A stretch of 64,000 nt of DNA from JBBREP01 sp963716525. Lineage in GTDB: Bacteria > Actinomycetota > Acidimicrobiia > IMCC26256 > PALSA-610. A model generated the notes under the pieces. It did no database searches. It saw only the letters and a program-made list of their open reading frames with translations, and was not told where the DNA came from. The translations under genes were made by a program, and so were the position numbers. How positions within the stretch are numbered: position 1 is the stretch's first letter; each line of letters starts with the position of its first letter. The DNA lies in contig OY970315.1 in the NCBI GenBank assembly GCA_963716525.1, positions 4,402,001 to 4,466,000 of the forward strand. Direction: 5' to 3'. Shown here piece by piece: positions 1 to 9,451 of this stretch.

Positions 1-178
1 CGCCGGGCCGAGCCCGCGGTCGCGCACCGACTGCGCGAGCGCCTCGGGCGGCCGGCGCGACACGAGCCCCGCCACCTCGATCCCGCGCACCTGCTCCAGC
101 GCGCGGCAGGTGGAACTGGGTCATGAAACCCGCACCGACGAACCCGTACCGCAGGTCTTGGTGACGCTGCTCAGTCAT
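1..178 (-). pseudogene. Gfo/Idh/MocA-type oxidoreductase, N-terminus only, frame broken
   Basis: This is the first ~58 codons of a second NAD(P)-dependent sugar-type dehydrogenase; the rest lies beyond the left edge. From the ATG at 178 the peptide begins MTEQRHQDLRYGFVGAGFM, with the GxGxx dinucleotide-binding turn of the Rossmann fold. The expected LPRALEQVRGIEV strand can be read only by changing frame at about 99-106, inside a CGCGCG run, so one base is extra or two are missing. The start overlaps the end of the upstream oxidoreductase by 8 nt, making this the third gene of a minus-strand operon. The break may be a sequencing error, because similar breaks recur through the window. Confidence 0.6.
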
Positions 179-1298
179 CGAACACGCCGGGCGCGAGGTC
201 GGTGGGGAGCGGTGCGGCACGCTCGCACGTGGTCGTGAGCGGCACGCGGGTGCCGGCCTCCGACGACGTCAACGCGCCGTCCATGATCTCGAGCACATGC
301 AGCGCGAGGTCGGCCGACGCGCGGTGGGCCCGCCCGCTGCGCATCGCCCACATCATGTCGCCGAGGCCGATGCCCCGCTGCTGCGGGAGCGTCTTCGCCA
401 GCAGCTCGGTGTCGCGCCACCATTCGTCACGAACACCGCGCATGAGCACCGGCCCCTTGAACGTGTTCGGATCGGGTACCGCGAGCGTCCCCTCCGTGCC
501 GTAGATCTCGATGAAGCGGTACCGCGTCGCCGCGACGTCGAAGCTCGTGACGAGGGTGGCGATCGCACCCGAAGCGAACTCGATGGCCGCGCTCGTGTGC
601 GTCGGCGCCGCAACGTCGATCACCTCACCGCGGTGCGGCTCCGAGCGGATCGTGCGCTGCGGGCGGGAGATGCGACCCGTGCCGATCACCGACACGGCCG
701 GGCCGAGGAGTTGCACGAGCGCGGTGAGGTAGTAGGGGCCCATGTCGAGCATCGGTCCGCTGCCGTGCCCGTAGAAGAAGCCCGGGTTCGGGTGCCACCA
801 TTCCGGGCCGGGCTGCAGCATGAACGCGTTCGCCGCGAGCGGCTCACCGATGTCGCCGCGATCGATGACGGCGCGGCACGTCTGCAGCCCGACGCCGAGG
901 AACGTGTCGGGTGCGCAGCCGAGCCGAACCCCGCGTGCTGCGGCGAGGCCGTGCAGGGCGCGTCCCTCGCCGAGGTCGATGCCGAGCGGCTTCTCGCTGA
1001 AGGCGGCCTTCCCGGCGTCGAGCACCGCCCGCGTCACCGCGGCATGGTGGAGCGGCGGCGTGAGGTTGACCACGGCGTCGATCTCGGGGTCGGCGAGCAC
1101 ATCGTCGAGCGTCGCGGCGCGGGCACCGCACTGCTGTGCGAGCTGCGCGGCCCGCTCGGCTAGCTGGTCGGTGCACGCGGCCACCTCCACGTGCGCGAAG
1201 CGCCCGATCGTGTGCGCGTACACCGGGCTGATCACGCCGCACCCCACGATGGCGATCCGGCACGGGGTCGGGCCCACCCCCGCTCGCCCGGCGTTCAT
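171..1298 (-). CDS. Gfo/Idh/MocA family oxidoreductase
   Basis: This predicted cytosolic NAD(P)-dependent dehydrogenase of 375 aa acts on a sugar, inositol or similar polyol. The N-terminal Rossmann motif IAIVGCGVIS (about residues 15-24) and the family EKP motif (SEKPLG, about residue 100), whose lysine is catalytic, are both present. A C-terminal alpha/beta substrate domain contains the typical DMGPYYLTALVQLLG helix. Its start overlaps the stop of the sugar-phosphate isomerase-like gene by 4 nt (ATGA), and its stop overlaps the next oxidoreductase start, so the three genes are probably co-transcribed and translationally coupled. Isomerase plus paired Gfo/Idh enzymes is a common arrangement for inositol or rare-sugar catabolism. 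The substrate cannot be read from the sequence. Confidence 0.9.
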   Translation of the reverse strand: MNAGRAGVGPTPCRIAIVGCGVISPVYAHTIGRFAHVEVAACTDQLAERAAQLAQQCGARAATLDDVLADPEIDAVVNLTPPLHHAAVTRAVLDAGKAAFSEKPLGIDLGEGRALHGLAAARGVRLGCAPDTFLGVGLQTCRAVIDRGDIGEPLAANAFMLQPGPEWWHPNPGFFYGHGSGPMLDMGPYYLTALVQLLGPAVSVIGTGRISRPQRTIRSEPHRGEVIDVAAPTHTSAAIEFASGAIATLVTSFDVAATRYRFIEIYGTEGTLAVPDPNTFKGPVLMRGVRDEWWRDTELLAKTLPQQRGIGLGDMMWAMRSGRAHRASADLALHVLEIMDGALTSSEAGTRVPLTTTCERAAPLPTDLAPGVFDD

Positions 1299-2071
1299 GC
1301 CGCACGACCCCGAGAGAGCCCATGGCCCACCAGGTACTCGCAGCTGCGGCGGGCGGCACCGGCGATGTCACCGTCGCACCGGTCGAGCTCCACGATGTGC
1401 CAGCGCGCGGCCGGTGCAGCGGCGAGCACACCGGCAATGTCGACGGCACCGTCGCCGACCGCGACCATCGCGCTCCGGGGATCGTCGGCCGGCCCGTCCT
1501 TGACGTGCAGCAGCGCCACCCGTTCGCCGAGCTCGCGGACCAGCGCGGCCGGGTCGGTACCGCCGACCTGCGCCCAGTAGATGTCGACCTCCGCGACGGT
1601 CTGCGGGTCGAGCGCGTCGAACAGGTGCAGCAACGCGGGCCGGCCCTCGACCTCGCGCATCTCCCAGAAGTGGTTGTGGTACCCGAACGTCATTCCCCGC
1701 TCCCGGGCCAGGCCGGCGAGCGTGTTCAAGGTGCCGGCATTGGCGCGGATCGCGGCCGGCTCGCGGAACTGGTCGGGCGGGAGCATCGGCATCACCACGG
1801 TGTCGCAACCGAGCGTCAGGAACGCGTCGAGCTCGGCCTTGAAACGGTCGGGGTCGGCGCTCGACGCGTGCGCGCTCGCCACCGCGAGCCCGAGCTCGTC
1901 GAGCAGCGCGGCCAACTGGCCCGGTGAGAGGTCGTGGAAGCCTGCCAGCTCCACACCCACGTAACCCATCGCCGCGACCTGGTGCAGCACGCCCGTGAAG
2001 TCGACCGCCGCGGCCTCCCGCATCGTGTACAGCTGCAGCGCGACCGGCGTGCTGGTCATGTCGTTCGTCAT
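1295..2071 (-). CDS. Sugar phosphate isomerase/epimerase (xylose isomerase-like TIM barrel)
   Basis: A 258-aa protein of the AP-endonuclease-2/xylose-isomerase-like TIM-barrel family, which isomerises or epimerises sugars and inositol derivatives using a divalent metal. The first strand is VALQLYTMRE, followed by GYVGVELAGF, FGYHNHFWEM (a histidine pair typical of the barrel), VAEVDIYW (metal-ligand region) and LLHVKDG. The ATG at 2071 is used; the second ATG at 2059 is equally possible. An open frame continues upstream but has no family similarity and overlaps the divergent P450. First gene of a three-gene minus-strand operon with two Gfo/Idh/MocA enzymes. Confidence 0.88.
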   Translation of the reverse strand: MTNDMTSTPVALQLYTMREAAAVDFTGVLHQVAAMGYVGVELAGFHDLSPGQLAALLDELGLAVASAHASSADPDRFKAELDAFLTLGCDTVVMPMLPPDQFREPAAIRANAGTLNTLAGLARERGMTFGYHNHFWEMREVEGRPALLHLFDALDPQTVAEVDIYWAQVGGTDPAALVRELGERVALLHVKDGPADDPRSAMVAVGDGAVDIAGVLAAAPAARWHIVELDRCDGDIAGAARRSCEYLVGHGLSRGRAA

Positions 2072-2140
2072 CGCGACGAGTCTCGGCCACCCGGTGAGCC
2101 CGATGCCAATGGGCGCCCGGCCGGTAAGGTCGAAGCAACC

Positions 2141-3370
2141 ATGAGCGTCACCGTCGACCTGTCCGATCCCGACGTCTACGTCGACGGGCCGCCGCACGCA
2201 CTGTTCGCCGAGCTGCGCGCCAACCAGCCCGTCTACTGGCAGGAGATGCGCGGCGAGCCCGGCTACTGGGCGGTGCTCCGGCACGCCGACGTCGTACACG
2301 TGGCGCGCGAGCCCACGCTGTTCTCGGCCGAGCGGGGTGGCGTGGTGATCGAAGACCTCGATCCCGAACGCCTCGCGATGATGCGCAACATGCTGCTGTC
2401 GATGGACCCGCCGCGGCACCTCGACTACCGGCGGCCGCTCGTACCGAGCTTCAAGGCGAAGATCATCGCCGGTCTCGAGGCCCGCATCCGCGCGATCTGC
2501 ACCACGATCATGGCCGGCGCGGCGCAGCAGCGTGACGTCGAGTTCGTGCACGACGTCACCGCGAGCCTGCCGTCGCAGGTGATCGGCGAGCTCGTGGGGC
2601 TTCCCCGCGAGGACTGGCCGAAGATCCATCGCTGGGCCGAGATGAACACGAGTGGCCAGGATCCCGACGTCGCGGGCGAGGGCAGCGACTCCGGCGACGC
2701 CGGCGCCGACGGTGCGGGCGACGGCAACATGCAGATGGCGATGTACGCGATCGAGCTGGCCGCCCGGCGCCGGCTCGAACCGCCCCGCGAGGACCTCACG
2801 TCGCTGATCCTGGGCACCGAGTTCGGCGGCACGCTGATGAGCGACATCGACTTCGCCAGCTTCTTCGTCCAGCTCGTGACCGCTGGCAACGACACCACGA
2901 AGACGATGCTGTCGTCGGGCCTGCTCGCGCTCCTGCAGCACCCCGAACAGCTCGCCGAGCTGCGCGCCGATCCGTCGCTCGTGGCCGGCGCGGTGGAGGA
3001 GATCCTGCGGTGGGCAAACCCACTCCACTACTTCCGGCGCACCGCGTCGGCCGACACCGAGCTCGCCGGCACGAGCATCGCCGAAGGCGACAAGGTCGCA
3101 ATGATCTACACGTCGGCGAACCGCGACGAGACCGTGTTCGACGACCCCGACCGCTTCGACATCCACCGGCGTCCGAACCCGCACGTGTCGTTCGGCATCG
3201 GCGAGCACTTCTGCCTCGGAGTCCATCTCGCGCGCCTCGAGGCCCGGGTGTTCTTCGAGGAGCTGCTCGCGACGTTTCCCACGATCGAGCTGCGCGGCGA
3301 GCCGCGGCGCACACGTTCCAACCTCAACAACGCGCTCAAGTCGCTCCCGGTGAGGCTGGTCGCCGCATGA
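2141..3370 (+). CDS. Cytochrome P450
   Basis: A soluble bacterial P450 monooxygenase of 409 aa, the usual length for the class. It has the I-helix oxygen-activation motif AGNDTT at residues 248-253, the K-helix ExxR (EILR, 287-290), and the heme loop FGIGEHFCLG with the proximal cysteine at residue 358. The start is the ATG at 2141, just before MSVTVDLSDPDVY; the frame is open further upstream but is not family-like. Its stop overlaps the start of the following amidohydrolase by 4 nt, suggesting one catabolic unit. The substrate is unknown; steroid-, terpene- and fatty-acid-active actinobacterial P450s look similar. Redox partners are not adjacent. Confidence 0.95.
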   Translation: MSVTVDLSDPDVYVDGPPHALFAELRANQPVYWQEMRGEPGYWAVLRHADVVHVAREPTLFSAERGGVVIEDLDPERLAMMRNMLLSMDPPRHLDYRRPLVPSFKAKIIAGLEARIRAICTTIMAGAAQQRDVEFVHDVTASLPSQVIGELVGLPREDWPKIHRWAEMNTSGQDPDVAGEGSDSGDAGADGAGDGNMQMAMYAIELAARRRLEPPREDLTSLILGTEFGGTLMSDIDFASFFVQLVTAGNDTTKTMLSSGLLALLQHPEQLAELRADPSLVAGAVEEILRWANPLHYFRRTASADTELAGTSIAEGDKVAMIYTSANRDETVFDDPDRFDIHRRPNPHVSFGIGEHFCLGVHLARLEARVFFEELLATFPTIELRGEPRRTRSNLNNALKSLPVRLVAA

Positions 3371-4659
3371 CCGCCGGCGCAGCCGAGCCTCGCGATCCGG
3401 GCGAGCTCATCCTCGTGTCCGTCGACGACCACATCTGCGAGCCGGCCGACATGTTCGAGGCGCACGTGCCCGCGAAGTACCGCGACCGTGCGCCGCAGGT
3501 GGTCGACCGCCCCGACGGCGCGCAGCAGTGGCGTTACGGCGAGCTGTGGGGCCGCAACCTCGGCCTCAACGCGGTCGCCGGCAAGACACCCGAGTTCTTC
3601 AACGTCGACCCGCTGCGCTACGAGCACATGCGCGCGGGCTGCTACGACGTGCACGAACGCGTCCGCGACATGTCGGCGGGCGGCCAGCTCGCGGGTCTGA
3701 ACTTTCCGAACTGGACGGGCTTTTCGGGCCAGGTGTTGAACCACGGGCCGGATCACGACGTGAACCTCGTGATGATCCGCGCGTACAACGACTGGCACGT
3801 CGACGAATGGTGCGGTACGTACCCCGACCGCTTCATCCCCTGCGGCATCCTCCCGCTCTTCGACGTCGAGGAGGCCGCGCTCGAAGTGCGCCGCCTCGCC
3901 GGCAAGGGGTGCCACGCGGTCACGTTCTCCGAGAACCCGGCCGGACTCGGCATGCCCAGCATCCACACCGATGCGTGGGATCCGCTGTTCGCCGCGTGCA
4001 GCGACACCGGCACGGTCCTGTGCTGCCACGTGGGCTCGTCGTCGCAACGGGCGTCGACCACGCCCGACGCTCCGGCACCGGTGGCGATGAACCTCTCGTC
4101 GGTGATGTCGATCTACACGCTCGGCGACCTGCTGTGGGCGTCGTTCTGGCAGCGGTTCCCGAAGCTCCGCTTCGCGCTCACCGAGGGCGACGTGGGCTGG
4201 ATCCCCTATTTCCTCTGGCGCGCCGAGCACACCCTGGACCGGCACAACGGCTGGATGCGCCACGAGTTGCCCCAGGGCCTCCGCCCGAGCGAGCTGTTCC
4301 GTGAGCGCATCCTGTGCTGCTTCATCAGCGACCCGATCGCGGTGAAGCTGCTCGGCGAGCTGAACGTCGACAACGTCTGCTGGGAGAGCGACTACCCGCA
4401 CTCCGACAGCTCCTGGCCCCGCGCCCCGGAGTCGCTCGCCCGCCTGTTCGCCGGCGTCGACGACGAGACCGTCGCCAAGATCACGCACCGCAACGCGATG
4501 CGGCACTTCCGGTTCGACCCGTTCGCGATCCGCCCGCCGGCGCGGTGCACGGCCGCGGCGCTGCGGCAGGAGGCGCCCGACGTCGACGTGGTCACCCGGA
4601 CGGGCCGCGCGGCCGACGAACGCGACCTCGACGCCTGGCGCAGGCTCACGAAGCGCTGA
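3367..4659 (+). CDS. Amidohydrolase family protein (amidohydro_2 type)
   Basis: A 430-aa metal-dependent TIM-barrel hydrolase or decarboxylase of the amidohydrolase-2 group. The N-terminal VDDHICEP carries a D-x-H-like metal motif, CCHVGSSS supplies the mid-barrel histidine, and ESDYPHSDSSWP near residue 345 holds the conserved catalytic aspartate region. Start ATG at 3367 overlaps the P450 stop (ATGA). Such enzymes occur beside P450s in actinobacterial steroid, aromatic and terpenoid degradation clusters, where they hydrolyse or decarboxylate ring-cleavage intermediates; that role is inferred here. It ends near a convergent VOC gene. Confidence 0.9.
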   Translation: MTAGAAEPRDPGELILVSVDDHICEPADMFEAHVPAKYRDRAPQVVDRPDGAQQWRYGELWGRNLGLNAVAGKTPEFFNVDPLRYEHMRAGCYDVHERVRDMSAGGQLAGLNFPNWTGFSGQVLNHGPDHDVNLVMIRAYNDWHVDEWCGTYPDRFIPCGILPLFDVEEAALEVRRLAGKGCHAVTFSENPAGLGMPSIHTDAWDPLFAACSDTGTVLCCHVGSSSQRASTTPDAPAPVAMNLSSVMSIYTLGDLLWASFWQRFPKLRFALTEGDVGWIPYFLWRAEHTLDRHNGWMRHELPQGLRPSELFRERILCCFISDPIAVKLLGELNVDNVCWESDYPHSDSSWPRAPESLARLFAGVDDETVAKITHRNAMRHFRFDPFAIRPPARCTAAALRQEAPDVDVVTRTGRAADERDLDAWRRLTKR

Positions 4660-4716
4660 TCGCGCCCAGCTCGCGAGCCGTCAGGGCGATCGTCCGGTCG
4701 ATCGTCAGGGCGATGG

Positions 4717-5595
4717 TCAGCGCGGTCGCTCGATGAGCTCGATCACCTCGTGGTCGGGGCCGCGGGCGCACACGAAGCGCAGCGGCGGGAGGTCGTCGCC
4801 CATCGCCATCGTCACCGGATCGGACATCCGGTGCACACCCAACGTGTCGAGATCGCGGCACGCGGCGTCGAGATCGGCCACGAGCAGCGCGGCGCGCCAG
4901 ATGCCGACCGCGTTCGCCGGTCGCGGCGCAACCGGCGCAACCGCAGGCACGCCGAAACCCACGAGCATCAACGCGATGCCACCGGCCGGCGCGGTCATCA
5001 TCACCTCTTCGAACGTCGACCGCCCGGCGATCCGCAAGTGCGTGCTCTCGTCGTTCGCGCTGGCGAACCGTGCGGCTTCCCGAAATCCCAATGCGCGGTA
5101 CCACGCCACCGATCGCTCGAGATCGCTACACACCACACCGGCGAACGACACGGCCGGACCGCCCGCCTCGACGAGCTCGACCGCAACGCCGTCGGGATCG
5201 CTCGCCAGCACGAGGCGGATGTCGTCGTGGTACGCCGGCGCCGCCCACACCTCGCCGCCGAGCGCGGTCGCCGCGAGCATCGCGGCGTCGAGGTCGGGCA
5301 CGAGCAACCCGAGGCGCTGGAAGCCCTGCGTGTGCAGGTTCGCCGGTGGCTCGCCGGCCGGCGCCGGCTCGTGCCATTCGAGGAGGTCGACGACACCGCC
5401 GTCGAATCCCTGCGCGCCGGTGAGGATCCACGCGTCCCAGCGCGCCCGCGCCAGGCCGAACGCGTCGCCGGGCTGGGCGGCGCCGGGCGCGGTTCGGGTG
5501 GCGGCGCGCAGCCCGATCGCCTCGTAGAACGCCCGCGAACGGCCGAGGTCGCGGCAGTTGACGTTGACGTGGAAGACCTGCGCGCCGTCGAGCAC
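4717..5595 (-). CDS. VOC superfamily protein with two glyoxalase-like domains
   Basis: A 292-aa protein containing two vicinal-oxygen-chelate modules. The first begins VFHVNVNCRDLGRSRAFYEA and the second begins VSFAGVVCSDLERSVAWYRA; each has the beta-alpha-beta-beta-beta layout and a late glutamate (VELVEAG and VIELIERP) that could be a metal ligand. VOC proteins include glyoxalases, extradiol dioxygenases and epimerases, so the reaction is not predictable. It lies 19 nt downstream of the membrane spermidine-synthase-like gene on the same strand and is probably the last gene of the run from 10231. The short gap to the convergent amidohydrolase has an imperfect repeated GTCAGGGCGAT but no clear terminator. 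Confidence 0.85.
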   Translation of the reverse strand: MLDGAQVFHVNVNCRDLGRSRAFYEAIGLRAATRTAPGAAQPGDAFGLARARWDAWILTGAQGFDGGVVDLLEWHEPAPAGEPPANLHTQGFQRLGLLVPDLDAAMLAATALGGEVWAAPAYHDDIRLVLASDPDGVAVELVEAGGPAVSFAGVVCSDLERSVAWYRALGFREAARFASANDESTHLRIAGRSTFEEVMMTAPAGGIALMLVGFGVPAVAPVAPRPANAVGIWRAALLVADLDAACRDLDTLGVHRMSDPVTMAMGDDLPPLRFVCARGPDHEVIELIERPR

Positions 5596-5614
5596 GGGCG
5601 CACGCTAGCGACGG

Positions 5615-8146
5615 CTACACGGCCTGGGCCGGGGCCGGCTCCGGTTCGAGCGGCGGCGTGACCGGCGTGACGTCGAAGGTGTCGACGGCACCGCCGGCCG
5701 GCTGCCGGCTCAGCCGGTAGAACGCCACGCCGGCAATGACGTACACGACGAGCGCGAACCACTGCACGGTCTTGAAGCCGAGCGCCATCGCGAGGATCGT
5801 GGCGAGCACCGAACCGATCACCGAGAGGAAGCCATTGACGGCCCAGGCCCAGGCGGAGTGCATCGATCCGGGTGAGATGCGGTGCGTCTGCGCGAGGCCG
5901 AGGGGCATGAACATCCCGAGGATGAACCCGAGCGGCAGCAGGACAACGAGCGCGACGATCACGCGCACGCCCAGCGAGCGGCTCAGCACGTGGTCGGTGA
6001 TGGGATCGAGCCCGAACTCGTAGACCGCGGTGAGCACGCCCAGCGCGAGCAGGAGCGGCGGCATCAACGCGGCACCGAAGCGCTCGAGGCGCGTGCTCAC
6101 GAGCGCGCCGATGCCTGTGGCGAGCAGGAGCGCGGCCAGCGTGACCGTGAGCGAGTATGTGGGATAGCCCAGCATGCGTGTGAGGCGCTGGATCATCGTG
6201 ACCTCGAACAGGATGAAGCCGAGGCCGAGCGCGCCGAAGTACACCGCCGACACGGTGCGCGCGGGGAGCGCGGCGAACGAGCGCCGCACGAACAAGAACG
6301 GAAGCAGCAGGAACACCGCGGCGTAGAGCACCGAGATCGCCAGCAGCAACAGCAGCACGCGTTCGCCGATCGAGTTCTCCGGATCGAAACCCGCCGAGTG
6401 GATCGGCTGCAAGATGTGTTTGAGCACGCTGCCGAAGCTCGCGAAGTGCCAGAAGAACGGCTGGTTGTCGTGTACCGCGCTGATCGACAGCGGATAGCTG
6501 GCCTCGATGCCGCGCAGCTGCTTGTCGGACGTCGCGGCCGCGAGCCGGGCGACGATGTGTGACCCGTGCGCTCGGCCCGGCGCGTAGAGCAGCGTCCAGT
6601 CCTCGGTGACGGTATTGCCGTTCGGATGGACCACAACGGGCTTGTTCGGTATCGCCTTCGAGAGCCGGTCGACCTCGGCCTTGGTGAAGGCCGTGCGCTT
6701 GACCATGACGGTCGGCAGGCTGCCGGCAGTGCCGCTCTCGCGCACGACGATGATGTGGTTCTGCGGATCGCGCACCCCCATGGCCCTGAGCGCGGCCCGC
6801 GCGGTCACCACGTAGCGAGCGGTGCGGTTCGGCCGGTTCTGGAAGTCGAGCTCACCGAACTCCGCGACCATGATGCCGTTGTCCGTGAGGTGCTGCAGGC
6901 TCTGCTTGATCATCTCCTCGGTGTAGAGGTAGCTCTCCGACAGCACGAACGCGCCCGACGACACCGCGTTGTTCGCGGCGTAGCTGTCGGGCGCCACGAA
7001 CCACACGAGCTGGTACTTGTCGGTGCTGCGCGCGATGAACGAGCGCGCGTCGGCCTGGTGGATCGACACACCAGGCTGCTGGTCGAGATGCCCCGTGTAG
7101 TCGGCGAAGCGGTGCTTCAGGATCCCCACCGTCACAGGATTGAGCTCCACGCCTTCGATCCGGGGCGAGTGGAAGTGCAGCGCGGCGAGGATCTCGTTGC
7201 CGCCGGCCGACCCGACGATCAGCGTGTGCCCGGGCGGCGTACCGAGGAGGTCGAACGGCAGCCGGCGCGGGTCGATGTCGAAGCGAGTGAGCGACGCCGG
7301 GTTGCCGTTGTACGCCCAGATGCCCGATCCCAACGCGGCGTCGTGCGCGAGCAGGTAGTTGTCGCGGGTGATCGGATAGACGTCGACACGGAACACCGGC
7401 CCCCACGCCGAGTACAGGGCGTGGGCGGCGTCGTACTTGTTCTGTTCGGGCCGCACGTCGGGCAGCGCGTCGTGCGCCACCACCACGACGAGGAGCGCAA
7501 CGGTGAGCACGGCGCCGACGGCCGCGGGCCACGAGCGCACATTGCGCCGGCTCGCCACGACGGCGAGCGCAAACAACAGCGCAGCGATGTACACCACCGC
7601 GGGAGGTCCGAACCACACGATGACGGGGATCGCGAGGAGGCACCCGAGGCCCGCCCCGAGGAGGTCACCGAAGTACAGGCCGCCAACGGGCCCGTTCGCG
7701 CGGCCCAGGATCGTCGCGACCACCAGACCTACTGCGATGAACGACGCGAAGAGCACGAAGCTGACGAGGCCGAGCGCGGCGAGGTTCTTGAACGAGCCGG
7801 CGCTGCCGTAGTCCCAGATCTGGACAGTGTCGAGCGGCAGCCTCGCGATCAGCAGGTAGCCGAACGGCACGAACACCGCGCCCGCGATGCACGACCCGGT
7901 GAGGATCGCTTCCGTGCCGGCCGCCTTCACTCGCCGGATCGTGGCGAGCGCGATGCCCCCGGTGCCCACGCCCAGCAGGGCCAGCCCGATGACGAGGTAG
8001 ACGTAGTAGTACCAGAGCTTGTACGAGACGATGCGGGTGTACGCGACCTCGAGCAGCAACCCCGCCATGCTGACGAGGAAGATCACGATCGTCTGGCGGA
8101 CCCGCCCTACCGGTTCGTGTTCGTCCAGCGACACCCGTGCCTCCAT
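5615..8146 (-). CDS. Membrane protein with spermidine-synthase-like methyltransferase fold
   Basis: A large (about 843 aa) protein with a multi-helix membrane N-terminus (IFLVSMAGLLLEVAYTRIVS and several more helices to about residue 240), a soluble Rossmann domain, and a second hydrophobic block of about eight helices at the C-terminus. The central domain has a nucleotide-binding turn LIVGSAGGNEI and GVELNPVTV, as in spermidine synthase/SAM methyltransferase folds. Similar fused permease-synthase proteins are common in environmental bacteria, but their chemistry is mostly uncharacterised, so I do not claim polyamine synthesis. Start is uncertain: ATG 8146 is preferred, ATG 8176 gives ten more residues. 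Probably co-transcribed with the VOC gene downstream. Confidence 0.8.
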   Translation of the reverse strand: MEARVSLDEHEPVGRVRQTIVIFLVSMAGLLLEVAYTRIVSYKLWYYYVYLVIGLALLGVGTGGIALATIRRVKAAGTEAILTGSCIAGAVFVPFGYLLIARLPLDTVQIWDYGSAGSFKNLAALGLVSFVLFASFIAVGLVVATILGRANGPVGGLYFGDLLGAGLGCLLAIPVIVWFGPPAVVYIAALLFALAVVASRRNVRSWPAAVGAVLTVALLVVVVAHDALPDVRPEQNKYDAAHALYSAWGPVFRVDVYPITRDNYLLAHDAALGSGIWAYNGNPASLTRFDIDPRRLPFDLLGTPPGHTLIVGSAGGNEILAALHFHSPRIEGVELNPVTVGILKHRFADYTGHLDQQPGVSIHQADARSFIARSTDKYQLVWFVAPDSYAANNAVSSGAFVLSESYLYTEEMIKQSLQHLTDNGIMVAEFGELDFQNRPNRTARYVVTARAALRAMGVRDPQNHIIVVRESGTAGSLPTVMVKRTAFTKAEVDRLSKAIPNKPVVVHPNGNTVTEDWTLLYAPGRAHGSHIVARLAAATSDKQLRGIEASYPLSISAVHDNQPFFWHFASFGSVLKHILQPIHSAGFDPENSIGERVLLLLLAISVLYAAVFLLLPFLFVRRSFAALPARTVSAVYFGALGLGFILFEVTMIQRLTRMLGYPTYSLTVTLAALLLATGIGALVSTRLERFGAALMPPLLLALGVLTAVYEFGLDPITDHVLSRSLGVRVIVALVVLLPLGFILGMFMPLGLAQTHRISPGSMHSAWAWAVNGFLSVIGSVLATILAMALGFKTVQWFALVVYVIAGVAFYRLSRQPAGGAVDTFDVTPVTPPLEPEPAPAQAV

Positions 8147-8227
8147 GCGCCGAGCAGCGTAACCGGCGTGCTCCACGTCGCTGGCTCCGGCGGCGCTGCG
8201 AGCTTCGTGGGCAGTGCCCCGATGTTC

Positions 8228-9448
8228 CTATTCGACGGCCTGCCACCGGATCGGGACCTCGGCGAAGCCGTCGATGATCGTCGAGTGCAGCCGCGGGAAG
8301 TCGTCGGGCTCGCCTTCGAGCGCGAGTCCGGAGAAGCGCGTGGCGATGGCCTCGAACATCACCTTGGCTTCGAGCCGCGCCAGGCTCGCACCCAAGCAGT
8401 AGTGCGGGCCGCCCGCGCCGAACGCGACGTGCTCGTTCGGTGTGCGCGTCACGTCGAGCACGTCCGGGTCGGCGAACACACGCTCGTCCCGGTTCGCCGA
8501 CGGGTACACCATGACGACGCGCTCTCCGGCGGCGATCGGCTGTCCGCCCACCTCGGTGTCGATCGCGGCATGGCGCGCGAAGAGCATCACCGGCGACGTG
8601 CACCGCAGCAGCTCCTCGATCGCCACCGGTAGCAGCGCGAGATCGCGCCGCAGCCGCTCGAACTGGTCGGGTGCCTGCAACAGGGCGACGGTGCCGGAGG
8701 TGATCAGGTTGCGGGTGGTCTCGCTGCCAGCGTTCTGGAGCAGCATGAAGAACAGGTCGAGCTGCATCTGGTCGAGACGCTCGCCGTCGATGTCGGCTTC
8801 GATCAGGGCGCTGATGAGATCGTCGGCGGGCTGGCGGCGCCGGGCCTCACAGAGGGCATCGGCGTAGGCGAACATCTCGACCGCCGCCTCGGTGCGCTCC
8901 TCGTGCGTGACCTTCGGATCGAAGCCGAACGTGCGCTCGGTGAGCCCGAACACGTGCTCACGATCGTCTTCGGGCACGCCGACGAGATCGGCGATCACAT
9001 GCAGCGGCAGCCACAGCGCGAGGTCGTGCACGAGGTCGCACTCACGGCGCGACCGGAGCGCGTCGATGATGCCGTTCACGCGGGCGACGAGCGCCTCGGT
9101 GAGGTCGCTCACGCGCCGCGGCGTGAACCCACGGTTGATGAGCTTGCGCTGCTTGACGTGCTCCGGTGCGTCGAGCGAGATCAACAGGCCCGACGTCGCC
9201 GACTGGTCCTGCCCCCGCTCCTCGAGGAACGGGTGCGGCGCGTTGCGGAACGTCGCCGCGTCGCGCGACACCCGCTGCACGTCGCCATGACGGGCAACCA
9301 CCCAGTACCCGTCGGGCAGGTCCGGGTGGTCGTGGTGCGAGACCGGCTCATGGTCACGTAGCGCGCGGAAGCGTTCGTGCGGAAAGCCGCGGGTGTAGGT
9401 GTGCGGGTCGTGCAGCGGCGGTCCGGCAGTGGTGGTACTCGCGGCCAT
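8228..9448 (-). CDS. Cytochrome P450
   Basis: A second complete P450 of 406 aa. It shows the I-helix motif AGSETT (an A/G-G-x-E-T-T variant), a K-helix EELLR, the meander SANRDERVF, and the heme loop FGAGGPHYCLG with the thiolate cysteine at residue 351. The GPHYCLG form is typical of actinobacterial P450s acting on sterol side chains and fatty acids (CYP125, 142 and 124-like), which fits the enoyl-CoA hydratase directly upstream; this link is inferred. It starts 3 nt after the hydratase stop, so the two are surely one transcript. It is only distantly similar to the P450 at 2141. Confidence 0.95.
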   Translation of the reverse strand: MAASTTTAGPPLHDPHTYTRGFPHERFRALRDHEPVSHHDHPDLPDGYWVVARHGDVQRVSRDAATFRNAPHPFLEERGQDQSATSGLLISLDAPEHVKQRKLINRGFTPRRVSDLTEALVARVNGIIDALRSRRECDLVHDLALWLPLHVIADLVGVPEDDREHVFGLTERTFGFDPKVTHEERTEAAVEMFAYADALCEARRRQPADDLISALIEADIDGERLDQMQLDLFFMLLQNAGSETTRNLITSGTVALLQAPDQFERLRRDLALLPVAIEELLRCTSPVMLFARHAAIDTEVGGQPIAAGERVVMVYPSANRDERVFADPDVLDVTRTPNEHVAFGAGGPHYCLGASLARLEAKVMFEAIATRFSGLALEGEPDDFPRLHSTIIDGFAEVPIRWQAVE

Positions 9449-9451
9449 ACA

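Noticed and set aside
2072..3226. Extension of the isomerase frame to a 643-residue protein
   Set aside because: The TIM barrel begins at 2071 and the rest is antisense to the P450.
4660..4716. Short repeated GTCAGGGCGAT as a terminator or binding site
   Set aside because: Two imperfect copies only, no hairpin and no match to a known site.
5736..8632. Several plus-strand open frames across the membrane synthase region
   Set aside because: They are antisense to a protein with clear helices and a Rossmann motif.
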